Assembly (NCBI GenBank): GCA_021204375.1
Contig: JAJPZL010000112.1
Coordinates: 1-8,682, forward strand
Length of the DNA: 8,682 nt
Direction of reading: 5' to 3'
Origin: Bacteroides sp.
GTDB taxonomy: Bacteria > Bacteroidota > Bacteroidia > Bacteroidales > Bacteroidaceae
The notes beneath the pieces were generated by a model, which did no database searches, had not been told where the DNA came from, and saw nothing but the letters and a program-made list of their open reading frames with translations. Shown piece by piece: positions 8,657-8,682 of this stretch. Within the stretch, counting starts at the first letter, position 1, and every line of letters starts with the position of its first letter. The position numbers and the translations under genes are program-made.

Positions 8657-8682
8657 TTTATTGAACATCATATGAATGTTTT

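Larger units (their letters stand above)
7602..8682 (+). pseudogene. Hybrid two-component system (HTCS) sensor, N-terminal propeller part, broken and cut by the window edge
   Basis: N-terminal periplasmic sensor of an HTCS regulator, the family that fuses a glycan-sensing beta-propeller, a histidine kinase, a receiver and an AraC-type DNA-binding domain. The sequence starts with a signal peptide (MKIKLYLLLILISAYDLYA) and then EVKFYSINTIH, a typical HTCS opening. Regulator-propeller blades are visible: VCKDKNGFIWSSAKTGILRL, IVIDPSGTLWIGSSEGLYHY, then after a frameshift YYDPQARLFWIGTFSQGFYLY, LEENSDHTLLAGIDGQGIWEL and DIFNNENNRVWVATYTGGLSF. NNPNSLGN precedes the next blade, as usual. ATG 7602 is chosen because the nearby ATG at 7591 is in another frame and reaches a stop after four codons. 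Lesions are a one-base loss near 8121-8123, TAA at 8186-8188 and TGA at 8654-8656. The kinase and DNA-binding parts, if present, lie beyond the window. Its position suggests it controls the adjacent hydrolase genes. Confidence 0.85.

Noticed and set aside
1..8682. CRISPR arrays, tRNA or rRNA genes, insertion sequences, attachment sites
   Set aside because: No regular direct repeats, no cloverleaf-like sequence, no transposase fragment and no terminal inverted repeats were seen. The lesions are point changes and small indels, not insertions of mobile DNA.

Overview
The window is part of a glycan-degradation locus (polysaccharide utilisation locus, PUL) from a Bacteroidota bacterium, most likely of the order Bacteroidales. 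The evidence is the gene set (GH3, GH31, GH97 and a hybrid two-component sensor, HTCS, all on the + strand), the exported or lipoprotein N-termini, the A-rich rather than Shine-Dalgarno-like start contexts, and TAnnTTTG-type -7 promoter elements ahead of the first gene and of the regulator. I cannot name the genus or species.

Layout. 1-230: non-coding leader with a candidate promoter. 231-2819: GH3 beta-xylosidase/beta-glucosidase with a PA14 insert. 2879-5506: GH31 alpha-xylosidase-type lipoprotein. 5542-7461: GH97 retaining-type lipoprotein, alpha-galactosidase-like. 7462-7601: intergenic region with a second candidate promoter. 7602-8682: N-terminal part of the periplasmic beta-propeller sensor of an HTCS regulator, cut off by the window edge. 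The three hydrolases are spaced 59 and 35 bases apart and probably form one operon. Together they would trim xylose, glucose and galactose (or arabinopyranose) side chains and ends from a branched plant glycan such as xyloglucan or a substituted xylan. The HTCS would sense a released oligosaccharide. No susC/susD pair lies in the window.

The striking feature is that all four genes are broken. I count eight lesions: GH3 has an in-frame TAA and two frameshifts, GH31 an in-frame TGA, GH97 an in-frame TAG, and the HTCS a frameshift, an in-frame TAA and an in-frame TGA. Family-typical protein sequence resumes after each lesion, and the catalytic residues on both sides are intact. This is therefore either a recently decayed PUL or a sequence with many base-call or assembly errors. 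Stop-codon reassignment is unlikely, because all three stop codons occur as lesions while TAA and TAG also end the genes at their expected ends. I see no novel system here: the enzymes and the regulator are known families, and the interest lies in the decay pattern.
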